A DNA stretch of 54,818 nt from positions 1-54,818 of the forward strand of contig JAILHD010000034.1 of NCBI GenBank assembly GCA_024696155.1, written 5' to 3'. Position numbers and translations under genes: made by a program. The notes beneath the pieces are model-generated. The model saw nothing but the letters and a program-made list of their open reading frames with translations, made no database searches and was not told where the DNA came from. The DNA is from Treponema sp. (GTDB lineage Bacteria > Spirochaetota > Spirochaetia > Treponematales > Treponemataceae). This document shows, piece by piece, positions 16,367-27,309 of this stretch (its first letter is position 1; every line of letters starts with the position of its first letter).

Positions 16367-19093
16367 ATGGCAGAAGAATCAGAAAAAAAGCCAGGATTTG
16401 TAGTGCATAAGAAGGCACAGACTCAGCCAGCAGCAGCCCAGACTCCATCCGCTCCAGAAAAGAAGCGTGTTGTAGTTGTAAGAAAGAATACTTCACAGGG
16501 GCCTGCTCAGGAAGCTTCTAAAAATGATGTTGCTAAGAAGAACCCGGTAAAGGTTGTTGTAAAGAAAGCTGAAGGTCAGGCACCTGCTCAGACAGAAAAG
16601 CCTGCAAAACCAGCTCCACAGGCAGCAGCTCCAGTTACAGAAGCTCCAAAATCTGCAAATACACAGCAGTCTCAGCGCCCACGCACTTTTGAACTTAATC
16701 AGGCTCGTCCTAATGTAAAAGCCGGAAACCTTTCTGACCATGGTCGTCAGAATAACCGCGGAGGATACAACCGCGGTGGTAACGGACAGGGCGGCTACAA
16801 TAATTATAACCGTGGTGGTCAGGGTGGCCAGGGCGGTTATAACCGTAATGGCGGAAACGGCGGTCAGGGCGGCTTTAACGGCGCTCAGGCACGTCAGAGC
16901 TATCAGAACCGTGAACGCGATAACCGCGAAGGTGGTCAGGGCGGCTATAATCGCGGCGGTCAGGGTGGATTCAACCGTAACGGTGGCCAGGGTGGCTTTA
17001 ATCGCGGTGGCCAGGGCGGCTTTAATCGCGGTGGCCAGGGCGGCTTTAACCGTGGTGGAGCTCAGGGAGGCCAGGGTGGATTCAGACCTCGTCCAATGGG
17101 CGGCGGTATGGCCCCAGCTCCTATTCCTGTTGACCAGCGTTCACAGGGTAAAAAGGCCGCTTACAAAGGTAAAAAACAGGTTTATAACCGCAAGGACGAA
17201 GAGCAGTACGATGATAACCTCTTTGAACAGAAGAAGAAGGTTGAAACTCCTGCAAGCGTAGTTCCAAAAGAAATTGAAATTATGGAAACAGTTTCGGTTT
17301 CTGACCTTGCACGCAAAATGAACCTTAAGGCAAGCGAAGTTATTGGAAAACTCATGGGCATGGGTGTAATGGTTACTATTACACAGTCAATTGACCATGA
17401 AACTGCAGAACTTCTTGCAAGCGAATACGGCTGCGAGGTAAAACTTGTAAGCCTTTATGATGAAACTGTAATTGAAAGCGAAAAGGATGACGGCGTAGAA
17501 CTTCTTCCTCGTCCTCCAATTGTTACCGTTATGGGACACGTTGACCACGGTAAGACTAAGACTTTGGATGCTATCCGCCATGCAAACGTTGCAGCTGGCG
17601 AAGCTGGTGGTATTACTCAGTCTATTGGTGCTTACTCAGTTACTACAGAAAAAGGAAAGATTACATTCCTTGATACACCAGGTCACGAAGCATTTACAAT
17701 GATGCGTGCCCGCGGTGCTCAGGTAACAGATATCGTAGTTCTTGTTGTTGCAGCAGATGATGGTGTAATGCCTCAGACTCTGGAAGCTATTGCTCATGCA
17801 AAAGATGCAAAGGTTCCTATTATTGTTGCTGTAAACAAGGTTGATAAGCCTGAAGCAAATCCGGACCGCGTAAAGACTCAGCTTTCTGAACTCGGTCTTA
17901 CTCCTGAAGAGTGGGGTGGAGATACACAGTACGTTCATATTTCTGCACTTAAAAAAGAAGGTATTGACGATCTTTTGGATGCAATCCTCTTACAGGCTGA
18001 AATGCTTGAGCTTAAGGCAAACTTTGAATGTCGTGCTGAAGGTAAGATTCTTGAATCCCGCGTAGATCAGGGACGTGGTGTTGTTTCTACTGTAATCGTA
18101 CAGCGCGGCTGCCTTAAGCAGGGTGACCCTTTTGTTGCCGGAATTTATTCTGGTCGTGTACGTGCTATGTTCGATGACCGCGGTAAACGTATTCAGGAAG
18201 CAGGTCCTTCTACTCCTGTTGAAGTTCTTGGTATGGAAGAAATGCCAAATGCAGGCGATCCATTCCAGGTAACAGAAAGCGAAAAGGATGCACGTGCTAT
18301 TTCTGCAAAACGTCAGGAACTTAAACGCTTTGAAGCTGCTAAGGCTGTTAAAAAGACAACTATCGATACTCTTTATAAAGATATTGAAAATGGCGAAGTT
18401 ACAGAACTTAAGGTTATCATTAAGGCTGATCTTCAGGGATCTGCAGAAGCACTTAAATCTTCTCTTGAGAAGCTTTCAACTCGTGAAATCCGCCTGAACG
18501 TTATTCATTCAAGTGCCGGTGCAATCAACGAATCAGATGTTACTCTGGCTGCTGCTGACTCTAATGCAATCATCATCGGATTTAATGTTCGTCCTACTCC
18601 AAAGGCAAAAAGCCTTGCAGAACAGGAACAGGTTGAAATCCGTAAGTACAATATCATCTACAAGTGTGTTGAAGAAATTCAGGCCGCTATGGAAGGTATG
18701 CTTCAGCCGGATACAAAAGAAGAAGTTATTGGTCAGGTGGAAGTTCGCAACACATTCCGTGTACCAAAGGTTGGCGTAATTGCCGGTTGTATGGTTTCGG
18801 AAGGTATTGTTCGCCGTACAGCAAGTGTTCATCTTGTTCGTGATGGAATTGTTAAGTTTACAGGTAAGATTACTTCCCTCAAACGCTTTAAGGACGACGT
18901 AAAAGAAGTCAGCACAGGCTATGAGTGTGGTATCGGTCTTGAAAACTGGCAGGATATCATGGTTGGCGATAAGCTCGAAATATTCGAAATTGTAGAAGTT
19001 GCTAAGAAACTTGGAAAGACTCTTGCCGAAGAACAGGCTGAACTTGAAAAGAAAGGCTCTTCAGACGCAGATAAAGAAGGAGAAAATTCATAA
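16367..19093 (+). CDS. infB: Translation initiation factor IF-2 with [12 protein letters not shown]-terminal region
   Basis: [31 protein letters not shown]-motifs. Confidence 0.97.
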   Translation: MAEESEKKPGFVVHKKAQTQPAAAQTPSAPEKKRVVVVRKNTSQGPAQEASKNDVAKKNPVKVVVKKAEGQAPAQTEKPAKPAPQAAAPVTEAPKSANTQQSQRPRTFELNQARPNVKAGNLSDHGRQNNRGGYNRGGNGQGGYNNYNRGGQGGQGGYNRNGGNGGQGGFNGAQARQSYQNRERDNREGGQGGYNRGGQGGFNRNGGQGGFNRGGQGGFNRGGQGGFNRGGAQGGQGGFRPRPMGGGMAPAPIPVDQRSQGKKAAYKGKKQVYNRKDEEQYDDNLFEQKKKVETPASVVPKEIEIMETVSVSDLARKMNLKASEVIGKLMGMGVMVTITQSIDHETAELLASEYGCEVKLVSLYDETVIESEKDDGVELLPRPPIVTVMGHVDHGKTKTLDAIRHANVAAGEAGGITQSIGAYSVTTEKGKITFLDTPGHEAFTMMRARGAQVTDIVVLVVAADDGVMPQTLEAIAHAKDAKVPIIVAVNKVDKPEANPDRVKTQLSELGLTPEEWGGDTQYVHISALKKEGIDDLLDAILLQAEMLELKANFECRAEGKILESRVDQGRGVVSTVIVQRGCLKQGDPFVAGIYSGRVRAMFDDRGKRIQEAGPSTPVEVLGMEEMPNAGDPFQVTESEKDARAISAKRQELKRFEAAKAVKKTTIDTLYKDIENGEVTELKVIIKADLQGSAEALKSSLEKLSTREIRLNVIHSSAGAINESDVTLAAADSNAIIIGFNVRPTPKAKSLAEQEQVEIRKYNIIYKCVEEIQAAMEGMLQPDTKEEVIGQVEVRNTFRVPKVGVIAGCMVSEGIVRRTASVHLVRDGIVKFTGKITSLKRFKDDVKEVSTGYECGIGLENWQDIMVGDKLEIFEIVEVAKKLGKTLAEEQAELEKKGSSDADKEGENS
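16740..17095 (+). repeat. In-frame repeat tract encoding [16 protein letters not shown]
   Basis: Near-identical 24-bp units (GGTGGCCAGGGCGGCTTTAATCGC) inside infB. Confidence 0.85.
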
Positions 19094-19503
19094 TGGGACA
19101 GTATCGTTTACAGCGATTGAACGACCAGCTCCGTGATGAAATTTCCACATTGATTTTACGCGGAGAAATTAAAGATCCCCGCGTAAATACATTCCTCAGC
19201 ATAAACAGGGTTGAAGTAACAAACGACCTTGCTTATGCCAAGGTTTACGTTTCTACATTTTTGCCGGACGGTCAGCTTAAAAAAGGCGTTGACGGTCTGA
19301 ATTCTGCTGCAGGATTTATTCAGCGCGAAATTGCTGGAAAACTCAGAATCCGCCAGTTCCCTCATCTTCAGTTTAAGATTGATGAAGGAATGAAGGCGGG
19401 CTTTAAAATGGTTCAGAAATTGAATCAGCTTGAGGCTGAGTCTAAAGCGCGTGAGGCTGGCGAAACTTCTGAAGAAGCTGGAACTTCTGATGCAGACAAA
19501 TGA
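19093..19503 (+). CDS. rbfA: Ribosome-binding factor A
   Basis: RLQRLNDQLRDEISTLILRGEIKDPRV...; between infB and truB. Confidence 0.92.
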   Translation: MGQYRLQRLNDQLRDEISTLILRGEIKDPRVNTFLSINRVEVTNDLAYAKVYVSTFLPDGQLKKGVDGLNSAAGFIQREIAGKLRIRQFPHLQFKIDEGMKAGFKMVQKLNQLEAESKAREAGETSEEAGTSDADK

Positions 19504-20536
19504 CGGAATTGTACTCCTGGCAAAACAGCCGGGAGTAACATCTTTTTCATCCCTCAATAACGTAAAAAAATCTCTTCACACAACTAAAGTTGGTCATACA
19601 GGAACCCTTGACAGTTTTGCTCAGGGGCTCCTTGTTGTATGTACCGGTAGACTTACAAAACTTGTAAGTCGCATTACAGAATTTGATAAATCTTATTCTG
19701 CTGTGATTAAATTTGGTGAAGAAACTGATACGCTGGAGTTTACTGGCAAAGTAGTAAAAAAAGCCCCTCTGCCGTCGCTGGAGGCCCTAAAAACGGCCTT
19801 AAACGCGTTTACAGGGGAACTTTTACAGGCTCCTCCTGCTTACAGTGCAATTCATGTCGACGGTCAGCGAGCAAGTGATCTTGCCCGCAAAGGCATTCAG
19901 GTTGAAATACCTAAGCGAAAAATTACCGTTTTTAGCGCAAAATTGGCCGAATATGAGCTTGTAAAAGGCTCGGATGAAGTTTTATATGCCCGAGTCGATT
20001 TTAGCGTGTCTAAGGGTACTTATATACGCTGTCTTGCACGTGATATTGCAGACGCATGCGGTAGTGCAGGACTCCTTGTAGGCTTACTTCGTACAAAGGT
20101 TGGTAACTTTATTCTTGATGAAGCAGCTGGAGTTTCTCTTCTGGAAGAGTTTTCTATTGCATCTGCAAAAAAGAATGCAGAAGACTTTCTAAAAAATCAG
20201 AAAGAAGAGGCTAAAAAAACTTCTGATGCAGTTTCAAAAACAAAAACACCTTATGTCCCTACAGAGCAGGATATTCTTATCCAAACAGAAATAAAATCAA
20301 AAATCCAGCAGTTTTCAGAAGAGACTTCAACTCTATGTGGATTTGAAAACCTTCATTTGAAAACTGCACAAAATCTTTCAGATTTTAAGAATGGAAAGAA
20401 AATCTTATTTTCAAATTTTAAAGAAGAAATTAATCTCTCTGATACAAAAGATCTTGCTATTTTCTTTGAAGGAAACTTTTGCGGTCTTCTTGAACATTCA
20501 GGTAAAAAATTAAGCTACAAATTTGTAATAGCTTAA
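19490..20536 (+). CDS. truB: tRNA pseudouridine(55) synthase TruB
   Basis: DGIVLLAKQPGVTSF, GHTGTLDSFAQGLLVV; start overlaps the rbfA end. Confidence 0.93.
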   Translation: MQTNDGIVLLAKQPGVTSFSSLNNVKKSLHTTKVGHTGTLDSFAQGLLVVCTGRLTKLVSRITEFDKSYSAVIKFGEETDTLEFTGKVVKKAPLPSLEALKTALNAFTGELLQAPPAYSAIHVDGQRASDLARKGIQVEIPKRKITVFSAKLAEYELVKGSDEVLYARVDFSVSKGTYIRCLARDIADACGSAGLLVGLLRTKVGNFILDEAAGVSLLEEFSIASAKKNAEDFLKNQKEEAKKTSDAVSKTKTPYVPTEQDILIQTEIKSKIQQFSEETSTLCGFENLHLKTAQNLSDFKNGKKILFSNFKEEINLSDTKDLAIFFEGNFCGLLEHSGKKLSYKFVIA

Positions 20537-22248
20537 CTGTGTCTTCTTCTGTCTAATCCTGACTTTTCGTAATATTCATTTTTCATCTTATACATAAACT
20601 CATCGGCTTTAGATATAAGACCTTCGAACGTTGGATTATCATAATCACATGCTGAACAATAACCGTATGAAACAGAAATATTTTTAATGTTATCGCTATG
20701 CCAGTTTTCAATCAGAGAATCAAAGTAGAACAAGCGCTTTTTAAGAATATCTTTGCTGGACTTTAATACAACAAGGAACTCATCACCACCCATTCGGCAG
20801 CGTAGAATGGCATCATAGAATACCTTTTTAAGAATCTCTGTTACTCCTATGATGTATTCATCACCAATTGTGTGTCCCTGATTATCATTTATAGTTTTTA
20901 AACCATTCAAATCAAAATAAATTACGTGGAAATCGTCTGTAAGAGTTGTATTACCCAAATGTTTTTTGAATACTGAATAGGCACGTCTATTGTCCATCTT
21001 TGTAAGCTGGTCTGTGTAGGCATATTTTTCTGCCTCTCTTAATGCAGCCTGCTTTTTAATGGTCTTTATAAATCTAACAACAGAAACTGCAATCTGCATT
21101 GCACAATAAGTAATAAATGAGATTACAGAGAACTTAAAGTAAGTTCCGTCACGATTGTAGTTATACATTATGATGACTACAAGAACTAATATAGAAAACA
21201 GAAGGTTTCCAATGTTGAGTAAAAGCTTTTCCGAACTTTCATATTTTGAAAGATTTAAAATACTCATAATTGTTACATAGATAATCTCTATAACAAATAT
21301 CAGGTGTGTAATAATCAAAAGATCCGGTAAATCTTTTACACCAAAAACAAATAAAAGCGTTTGTAAAATAATATTAATCTTAGAAATTAATAAAATGAAT
21401 TTAATTACAATATTTTCACCATAAAGGGAATTCATATAGTAGGCGAATTCTATTGCAAGGAACAGCAAGGAAGCATAAATAAGAATGCCGTCAACTAAAA
21501 TCTTATCTGTAAAAAGCGAAATAATATGTGAATCGCAAAGTGCCCAGGTAGAAGTAAGAATAGAAATAATTGCAAGGTGATAAAGGCTCTTAGAAAGCGG
21601 CGTAATTCTCTTTTTGTTACCAAAATAACTTAAAAGAAAGAAAATAAATGAGCCAAAGCTGCAGACAATAAGAAGTATTGCAGAGAAAAATAAAGGCAGA
21701 TTTTCGCGCAGGTATTCAACCATGTAAGTATTTTTAGATGAAAGAATAATTTCTGAAAGCGATGATTTTGAAAACATCGGGTTCTGCAGCTGAATTGTAA
21801 TTTCAATCGGCTTGTTGCTGTATTCCTTTGAAAGCGGAATATAGCATCTGTTTTTACCTATGTTTGTCTTTATCCAGCCAATATTGGAAATATCAGAAGC
21901 ATAAATATAATTTCCTTCAATTTTAGCTGTTATGGTTTTGTATCGGCATCGTATAAATAATGTAGAAGTTGAATTAAGGTCAGGCAGGGTAGTATAAATT
22001 GTAAAATCGCTTAAAGAATGCTTTGTTGAATAAGGTAAAACAAGTGTCTGATTATTGTATTCTGCCGAGTTTATTTTCCAGTCAAGGTATTGTATTTCTC
22101 TTTCCGGCTCGACTTTAGAAAAAGTATTGTCTTTAATATGGAAGAATGAAACAAATATTAAGACGACTAATCCGCAGGCTAAAAATCGCCACAGTGCAGT
22201 TGAGATTTTTGGTAAAAGTAAAAAATAAAATTTTAATATAGCTTTCAC
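20533..22248 (-). CDS. Membrane-anchored GGDEF diguanylate cyclase
   Basis: Multiple TM helices; C-terminal RMGGDEFLVVL. GTG start at 22248 preferred because the ORF-track start (22323) lies in a terminator. Confidence 0.88.
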   Translation of the reverse strand: MKAILKFYFLLLPKISTALWRFLACGLVVLIFVSFFHIKDNTFSKVEPEREIQYLDWKINSAEYNNQTLVLPYSTKHSLSDFTIYTTLPDLNSTSTLFIRCRYKTITAKIEGNYIYASDISNIGWIKTNIGKNRCYIPLSKEYSNKPIEITIQLQNPMFSKSSLSEIILSSKNTYMVEYLRENLPLFFSAILLIVCSFGSFIFFLLSYFGNKKRITPLSKSLYHLAIISILTSTWALCDSHIISLFTDKILVDGILIYASLLFLAIEFAYYMNSLYGENIVIKFILLISKINIILQTLLFVFGVKDLPDLLIITHLIFVIEIIYVTIMSILNLSKYESSEKLLLNIGNLLFSILVLVVIIMYNYNRDGTYFKFSVISFITYCAMQIAVSVVRFIKTIKKQAALREAEKYAYTDQLTKMDNRRAYSVFKKHLGNTTLTDDFHVIYFDLNGLKTINDNQGHTIGDEYIIGVTEILKKVFYDAILRCRMGGDEFLVVLKSSKDILKKRLFYFDSLIENWHSDNIKNISVSYGYCSACDYDNPTFEGLISKADEFMYKMKNEYYEKSGLDRRRHS

Positions 22249-22293
22249 TGTATAACCATAATAGCATATTTTACATTTACGTAAAATATTTTT

Positions 22294-22335
22294 ATAAAAA
22301 AAAAGACTTGGTATTTTAACCAAGTCTTTTTTTTA
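22294..22335 (-). terminator. Terminator of tRNA-Val
   Basis: AAAAAAAGACTTGG..CCAAGTCTTTTTTTT. Confidence 0.75.
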
Positions 22336-22337
22336 AT

Positions 22338-22411
22338 TGGGCAGTGAGAGGATCGAACTCCCGACATTCTGGGTGTAAACCAGACGCTCGTACCAGCTGA
22401 GCTAACTGCCC
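22338..22411 (-). tRNA. tRNA-Val(TAC)
   Basis: Minus GGGCAGTTAGCTCAG...TCTGGTTTACACCCAGA...GGGAGTTCGATCCTCTCACTGCCC. Confidence 0.95.
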
Positions 22412-22576
22412 GATTTGTTTTTGTAAGCTGCTGTATCGCTGCTTGATGTTTATATATTATACAATCGTAGAAATTTAGTCAACAGGTTTTGAAAAAAAAA
22501 TTAAAAATTTTTTAAATTTTGCAAAAATGATTAATGACTACTAAATAGAACTGTGTTAAAATATTTTACGCTAAAA

Positions 22577-23236
22577 ATGAAAATCAGAGTGATTGGACTA
22601 ACATTATTATCCGTTCTCTTTTTTGCTTCCTGTTCAAGTGATGCTGAAGAAACTATCAATGCAGCTGATCTGGACACTATTAAACGCGTAGTCTCTAAAA
22701 TAGAAGATGAAACAGTATGGTCTGTAGAATTAGAAAAAGACAGGCTTTCTCAAAACATTACCTCTAATGCAGAACTGTTTGCACCTGGAATAAATCTTAC
22801 AAAAGATAACTCCAGAATATTAAAAATGTATACACCTGCAGTTTATCCGTCTTTTTCAGATTTTGGTTCGCTTGATGTTTCAAAGACTGAATATAAGTTT
22901 ATTACCTCTGCAGAAGAAATCTGTTCTTATATCAGTTCAAATGATCAGGAAAATCTGTTTACCTGCTTTTCTTCAAATTACCGTTTTAATTATGTGTTTT
23001 TTGTGCAGGAACTTAAACGCGACTGGAAAGTAAATATGGAAACAGATTTTTCCTTGTCAGACGCGCTTTTTGAGCGGTTTATTTTGGGTGAAGCTTTTTG
23101 CACAGAAAATCTTGTTCAGATTCCTGCCAGATTTTATTGTAATAAGGGATTTCTTGATGTAACATTATATATGAGCAGTGTTCAGGAAAAATCTGTTTAT
23201 AATATAAAAATCGTAAGGTGGGGGAAAAATGTCTGA
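22577..23236 (+). CDS. Hypothetical lipoprotein
   Basis: MKIRVIGLTLLSVLFFASCSSDAEE lipobox (FASC). Confidence 0.75.
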   Translation: MKIRVIGLTLLSVLFFASCSSDAEETINAADLDTIKRVVSKIEDETVWSVELEKDRLSQNITSNAELFAPGINLTKDNSRILKMYTPAVYPSFSDFGSLDVSKTEYKFITSAEEICSYISSNDQENLFTCFSSNYRFNYVFFVQELKRDWKVNMETDFSLSDALFERFILGEAFCTENLVQIPARFYCNKGFLDVTLYMSSVQEKSVYNIKIVRWGKNV

Positions 23237-24167
23237 TTCAACTCTTACAGGAATTGAACGCGAACTTGTTGTTCAATATCTTATTGATGGAAATGTTCCT
23301 GTTACAATTACTCCGCTTGAAGAATCTTCTGTTGATTCAGAAGAAGAAATCCGTCCAGTAAATTCTCAGATTTTTCCTGTAGCTATAAAAGGTGAGAATA
23401 TTACCGTAAAAAAGAACGGAACAATTATTCTTGAAAATCCGGGTGCTTCTGTAAAAGATTTTTTGAACAAAGCTGTTAAGGTTGAATTTTATTTTAATCG
23501 TGTCGGCTTATATTTTAATTCAAAGGTAACGGCAAAAAAAGAAGTATATTCAGTTTCTATTCCAGATGTAATTTACCGTATTCAGGATGTTATAGAGCAG
23601 AAACATTACGATTTTAGCACACTTTTGTATTATGAATGTAAAACTGGTCGTGAACTTAATATGCTTTGTATTCCATGGGAGCATACGGAGCTGTTAAATC
23701 GCCCTGCATGGAAGTCTATTCCTTTAGAAAATCAGAAAAAGGCAAAAGCCTTGCTGGAAAACTATGTAGAACAGGCTAAACAGGAAAAAAACGCAGGAAA
23801 CGGTATTCAGCTTATTCCTGTATGTAATTATCTTACTTTTGACAATCCCGTAAAAGTTGAATCGTTGCAGGACCGAATAAAGCCTTTGAATATTCTTTAC
23901 GTTGATCACGAACGTCTGGTGCTTGGCCTTGATTCAATTAATTATACTTTTGTTCAGAATGATGAATATGGAATTAAACTTTCGTTTTCTCTAAAATCTG
24001 GCCCTATAATGACCCGTGACATATTTGTAACGGCTTTAGTGAATAAGATTTACCGCTCAGAAACTTTGGGAGACAACAGAATCTGTGTAGACTTCCGTTA
24101 TACAACAATTCAGGAAGAAGATATCCGCTTTATTTACGAAAAAGCCACTAAAACTTTGTTTATTTAA
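23229..24167 (+). CDS. Conserved hypothetical protein, possibly PilZ-like
   Basis: 312 aa, overlaps previous CDS by 8 nt; C-terminal RICVDFRYTTIQEEDIRFIYE resembles a PilZ tail (tentative). Confidence 0.7.
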   Translation: MSDSTLTGIERELVVQYLIDGNVPVTITPLEESSVDSEEEIRPVNSQIFPVAIKGENITVKKNGTIILENPGASVKDFLNKAVKVEFYFNRVGLYFNSKVTAKKEVYSVSIPDVIYRIQDVIEQKHYDFSTLLYYECKTGRELNMLCIPWEHTELLNRPAWKSIPLENQKKAKALLENYVEQAKQEKNAGNGIQLIPVCNYLTFDNPVKVESLQDRIKPLNILYVDHERLVLGLDSINYTFVQNDEYGIKLSFSLKSGPIMTRDIFVTALVNKIYRSETLGDNRICVDFRYTTIQEEDIRFIYEKATKTLFI

Positions 24168-24178
24168 TTTATTATTGT

Positions 24179-25252
24179 TTACTGAAAATCGCGTTTTGTC
24201 TGTTTTGGGTCATTTCCCAAAAGAATAGCAAGCGGGTGCAGATAGGAAATATTTTCGCAGACAATTTTGATGATTACCGTCATAGGAACTGCAATAATCA
24301 TTCCGACTGTTCCCCAGATGTAGCCCCATAGTGTTAAGCTTACAATGATTACAAATGGTGAAAGGCCAAGATTTTTGCCCTGAACACGAGGTTCAATAAT
24401 ATTTCCAATAAAAAAGTTGATAAGAATTATAATAATTAAAAATATAATGCTTTTAGGGTAGTTTGGATAAAACTGAAGAATTGCAAAAATTGTGGTTATT
24501 GTGCATGAAAAAATCGAACCAAAAGTTGGGATAAAGTTCATTACAAAGGCTAAGAAACCCCACAAAATTGCATAATTAAGTCCAAAAGCCATAGAAACAA
24601 GGAATACTAACACACCTGTTAAAAGAGAGATTGCGGTCTTTATGGAAAGATAATGTACAATCTCCATAATAATGCGGCGTATTACGCGCAGAATCTTTCC
24701 TTTTGCGTGTGCAGCGAAGGCATAACTGATTTTTCTGTTAGTCATTCTGTATTCAATAAGATTAAAAAGGCAGAGAATCAGAACTAAGAAAATATTTTTG
24801 CCGGAAGAAACAATGCCGCTGGAAATTGTTACCACAATGCCCTGAATATATTCACGCACTTTTAAATGCTGCCACATGTTTCCAATAAAGCCCATGCCTT
24901 CATCAAATGTAAGACCAAGGTTGTTTGCAACTATTTTGTAAATATGAAGGAATCTTGTTTCGTATTTAGGATAGTCTGCAACAATAGAAGTAGCGCTGGA
25001 AATTAAGAGAGAAGAAATACCAAGAATCACAATAAACAGCAATGAGGTTATTATGACTGCAAGTGCTGTCCATGGAATTTTAAACTTGTAGTTGATTTTT
25101 TGAATAATCGGGGCAAAAACGCAGGCAATAAGCGCTGCTGTGATTACAGGTAAAAAAACGGAAGAAAGGATTTTAAAAAGAAATCCAAGCAGAATAACAA
25201 AGCTTGCAAGGAGAACAAAATAGATTTTTCTTGTATAATCACTTTCTTCCAT
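24179..25252 (-). CDS. AI-2E family transporter (YdiK/PerM-like permease)
   Basis: TM-rich; GIVSSGKN, IIEPRVQGKNLGLSPFVIIVSLTLWGYIWGTVGMIIAVPMTVIIK. Confidence 0.9.
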   Translation of the reverse strand: MEESDYTRKIYFVLLASFVILLGFLFKILSSVFLPVITAALIACVFAPIIQKINYKFKIPWTALAVIITSLLFIVILGISSLLISSATSIVADYPKYETRFLHIYKIVANNLGLTFDEGMGFIGNMWQHLKVREYIQGIVVTISSGIVSSGKNIFLVLILCLFNLIEYRMTNRKISYAFAAHAKGKILRVIRRIIMEIVHYLSIKTAISLLTGVLVFLVSMAFGLNYAILWGFLAFVMNFIPTFGSIFSCTITTIFAILQFYPNYPKSIIFLIIIILINFFIGNIIEPRVQGKNLGLSPFVIIVSLTLWGYIWGTVGMIIAVPMTVIIKIVCENISYLHPLAILLGNDPKQTKRDFQ

Positions 25253-25290
25253 AATTTCCTTTGGAGCAAGTAAAAACTTACCCCATTTGT

Positions 25291-26571
25291 TTATTTTGTT
25301 TTTGGCATAATTTTGTCAAATCCGCAGAATGGTACAAGTACCTCTGGAATTGTAACAGAACCGTCTGCATTCTGGTAGTTTTCAAGGATTGCAAGCATTG
25401 CTCGTCCAACTGCAATTGCAGTTCCGTTCAATGTGTGAACGTATTTGTTCTTTCCGTCATCATCCTTGTATTTAATGTTCAGGCGGCGAGCCTGGTAGTC
25501 TGTACAGTTTGAAGTAGATGTAACTTCACCGTATTCACCACCGTTACGGCCTGGCATCCATGCCTCCAGATCCCACTTGCGGTATGCAGGAGCTCCAAGG
25601 TCACCTGTACATGTGTCAACAACGTGGAATGGAATTCCAAGGCCTTCAAAAATCTCTTCCTCAATCATGCGGAGTTTTTCGTGAAGTTCATCGCTCTGTT
25701 CTGGAGTAGAGTAAACAAACATTTCTACCTTATCGAACTGGTGTACGCGGTAAAGTCCCTTAGAGAACTGGCCTGCTGCACCTGCTTCGCGGCGGAAACA
25801 GTGAGAAAGTCCACCGTACAAAAGTGGAAGACTTGCCTTATCAAGAATTTCATCCTTGTGGTAACCGCCCAAAGTAATTTCTGCAGTTGCAACAAGACAT
25901 GTGCCTTCTTCCTCAATTGAGTAAACGTTAGATTCGTTTCCGCGTGGATTAAATCCGATTCCCTTAAGAACTTCTTCTTTTGCAACATCAGGAGTAATAA
26001 AAAGCTTAAATCCGTGCTTGCGAAGAATGTTCAATGCATACATAATCAATGCCTGCTCAAGGAATACAGCGTCGTTTTTAAGATAGTAGAACTTAGGCCC
26101 AGAAACCTTAGTTCCGCGGTCAAAGTCGATGATATCAAGCTCTTCGCCAAGCTGAACGTGATCTTTTGGTTCAAAGTCAAACTTGCGTGGAGTTCCAACT
26201 TTCTTTACTTCAAGGTTTTCTGTATCAAGTTTTCCAACAGGTGCATCAGGGTGAACCATATTAGGAAGCTGGCGTGCTGCTTCTTCAAGTTTTTCTTCAA
26301 TTGCTTTAGATTCACTTTCAACGTCTGCAATTTCAGCCTTAATCTGTTTTCCAGCTTCAATCAATTTTGCGCGTGCATCGTTATCAAGCTTCTGCTTCAT
26401 GGCCTGTGCGTTTTCGTTACGTTTCTGCTGCAAAGCCTGAAGTTTTGTAACAAGGGCAGTGCGTTTGTCGTAAAGTTCAACAACAATATCTGCATCAGCT
26501 TTCATGTTACGGTTGATGATGTTCTGTTTTACAGCTTCAAGATTGTCTTTTATAAATTTATAATCAAGCAT
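25291..26571 (-). CDS. serS: Seryl-tRNA synthetase
   Basis: MLDYKFIKDNLEAVKQN; CFRREAGAAGQFSKGLYRVHQFDKVE; TSTSNCTDYQARRLNI. Confidence 0.97.
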   Translation of the reverse strand: MLDYKFIKDNLEAVKQNIINRNMKADADIVVELYDKRTALVTKLQALQQKRNENAQAMKQKLDNDARAKLIEAGKQIKAEIADVESESKAIEEKLEEAARQLPNMVHPDAPVGKLDTENLEVKKVGTPRKFDFEPKDHVQLGEELDIIDFDRGTKVSGPKFYYLKNDAVFLEQALIMYALNILRKHGFKLFITPDVAKEEVLKGIGFNPRGNESNVYSIEEEGTCLVATAEITLGGYHKDEILDKASLPLLYGGLSHCFRREAGAAGQFSKGLYRVHQFDKVEMFVYSTPEQSDELHEKLRMIEEEIFEGLGIPFHVVDTCTGDLGAPAYRKWDLEAWMPGRNGGEYGEVTSTSNCTDYQARRLNIKYKDDDGKNKYVHTLNGTAIAVGRAMLAILENYQNADGSVTIPEVLVPFCGFDKIMPKTK

Positions 26572-26605
26572 TTTATTCCTCTTTTTTGGGTATACCCCAA
26601 TTTAT

Positions 26606-27298
26606 TTATTCAATAGTATACTTAATTGTTACGTTAGAAGTAATATCCAGTTTTCCTGGCTCAATAGTTGTGTCTGCATTAGATTTTACAGCTTTTGCAA
26701 GAACAACACCATCGTTGCGGGATGTAGATGTATAGTTTTCAGAGATTTCAAGAACGTTTCCAACTTTGCATCCACTGGCGCCTGCTAAAAGATTTGCTGC
26801 ATCCTGAGCATCTTTAATAGCCATTGTGCGTGCCTGACGCAAAGCAGTAGAGCGGTCAGAAACCATATATTCAAAATCAGTTACACCGTTAGCGCCTGTA
26901 TTCTGTTTTACTGCAGAATCAATAACTTTTCCTGTAAGGTCAGGATTTCTTACAATTACAGAAATTGTGTTGCGAACTGTGTACTGTCCAGGGTAGACTT
27001 GCGAGTTATCCTGTGTGATTTTGTAATCGCTTGTAAAAATATCATCATCTGCAACGCCTGCAGCCTTAATTGCGGCAATGGCATTGTTTGTGTTGATTGC
27101 ATTGCGTTCAGCAGTCTGCGAAACATTCCATCCGCTGTTGCGTACAATAAATTTAATAGAAACTAAATCTGGAGAAACCGAAACGGTTCCGCTTCCAGAA
27201 ACTGTTATGTAACGCTGAGTCTCTGCAGGTTTGTTAATAGTGCAGGATGCAAAAGAAAGTGCGAGTACAGCAGAAACTGCCAAAACGATTTTTTTCAT
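26606..27298 (-). CDS. SIMPL-domain (DUF541) lipoprotein
   Basis: LALSFASC lipobox; ITVSGSGTVSVSPDLVSIKFIVRNSG. Confidence 0.85.
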   Translation of the reverse strand: MKKIVLAVSAVLALSFASCTINKPAETQRYITVSGSGTVSVSPDLVSIKFIVRNSGWNVSQTAERNAINTNNAIAAIKAAGVADDDIFTSDYKITQDNSQVYPGQYTVRNTISVIVRNPDLTGKVIDSAVKQNTGANGVTDFEYMVSDRSTALRQARTMAIKDAQDAANLLAGASGCKVGNVLEISENYTSTSRNDGVVLAKAVKSNADTTIEPGKLDITSNVTIKYTIE

Positions 27299-27309
27299 AA
27301 TCTAACCCC

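Noticed and set aside
16940-17060. Possible CRISPR-like regular repeats
   Set aside because: 24-bp units are contiguous, without unique spacers, and encode in-frame GGQGGFNR peptides.
16740-17261. 173-aa alternative-frame ORF in infB
   Set aside because: Arises from the RGG repeat read in another frame; infB frame is clearly correct.
26572-26605. T-box leader for serS
   Set aside because: Only 34 bp separate serS from the upstream SIMPL gene; no specifier or T-box sequence visible.
25261-26616. Plus-strand ORFs opposite serS (83-200 aa)
   Set aside because: Cys/Phe-rich antisense shadows of serS.
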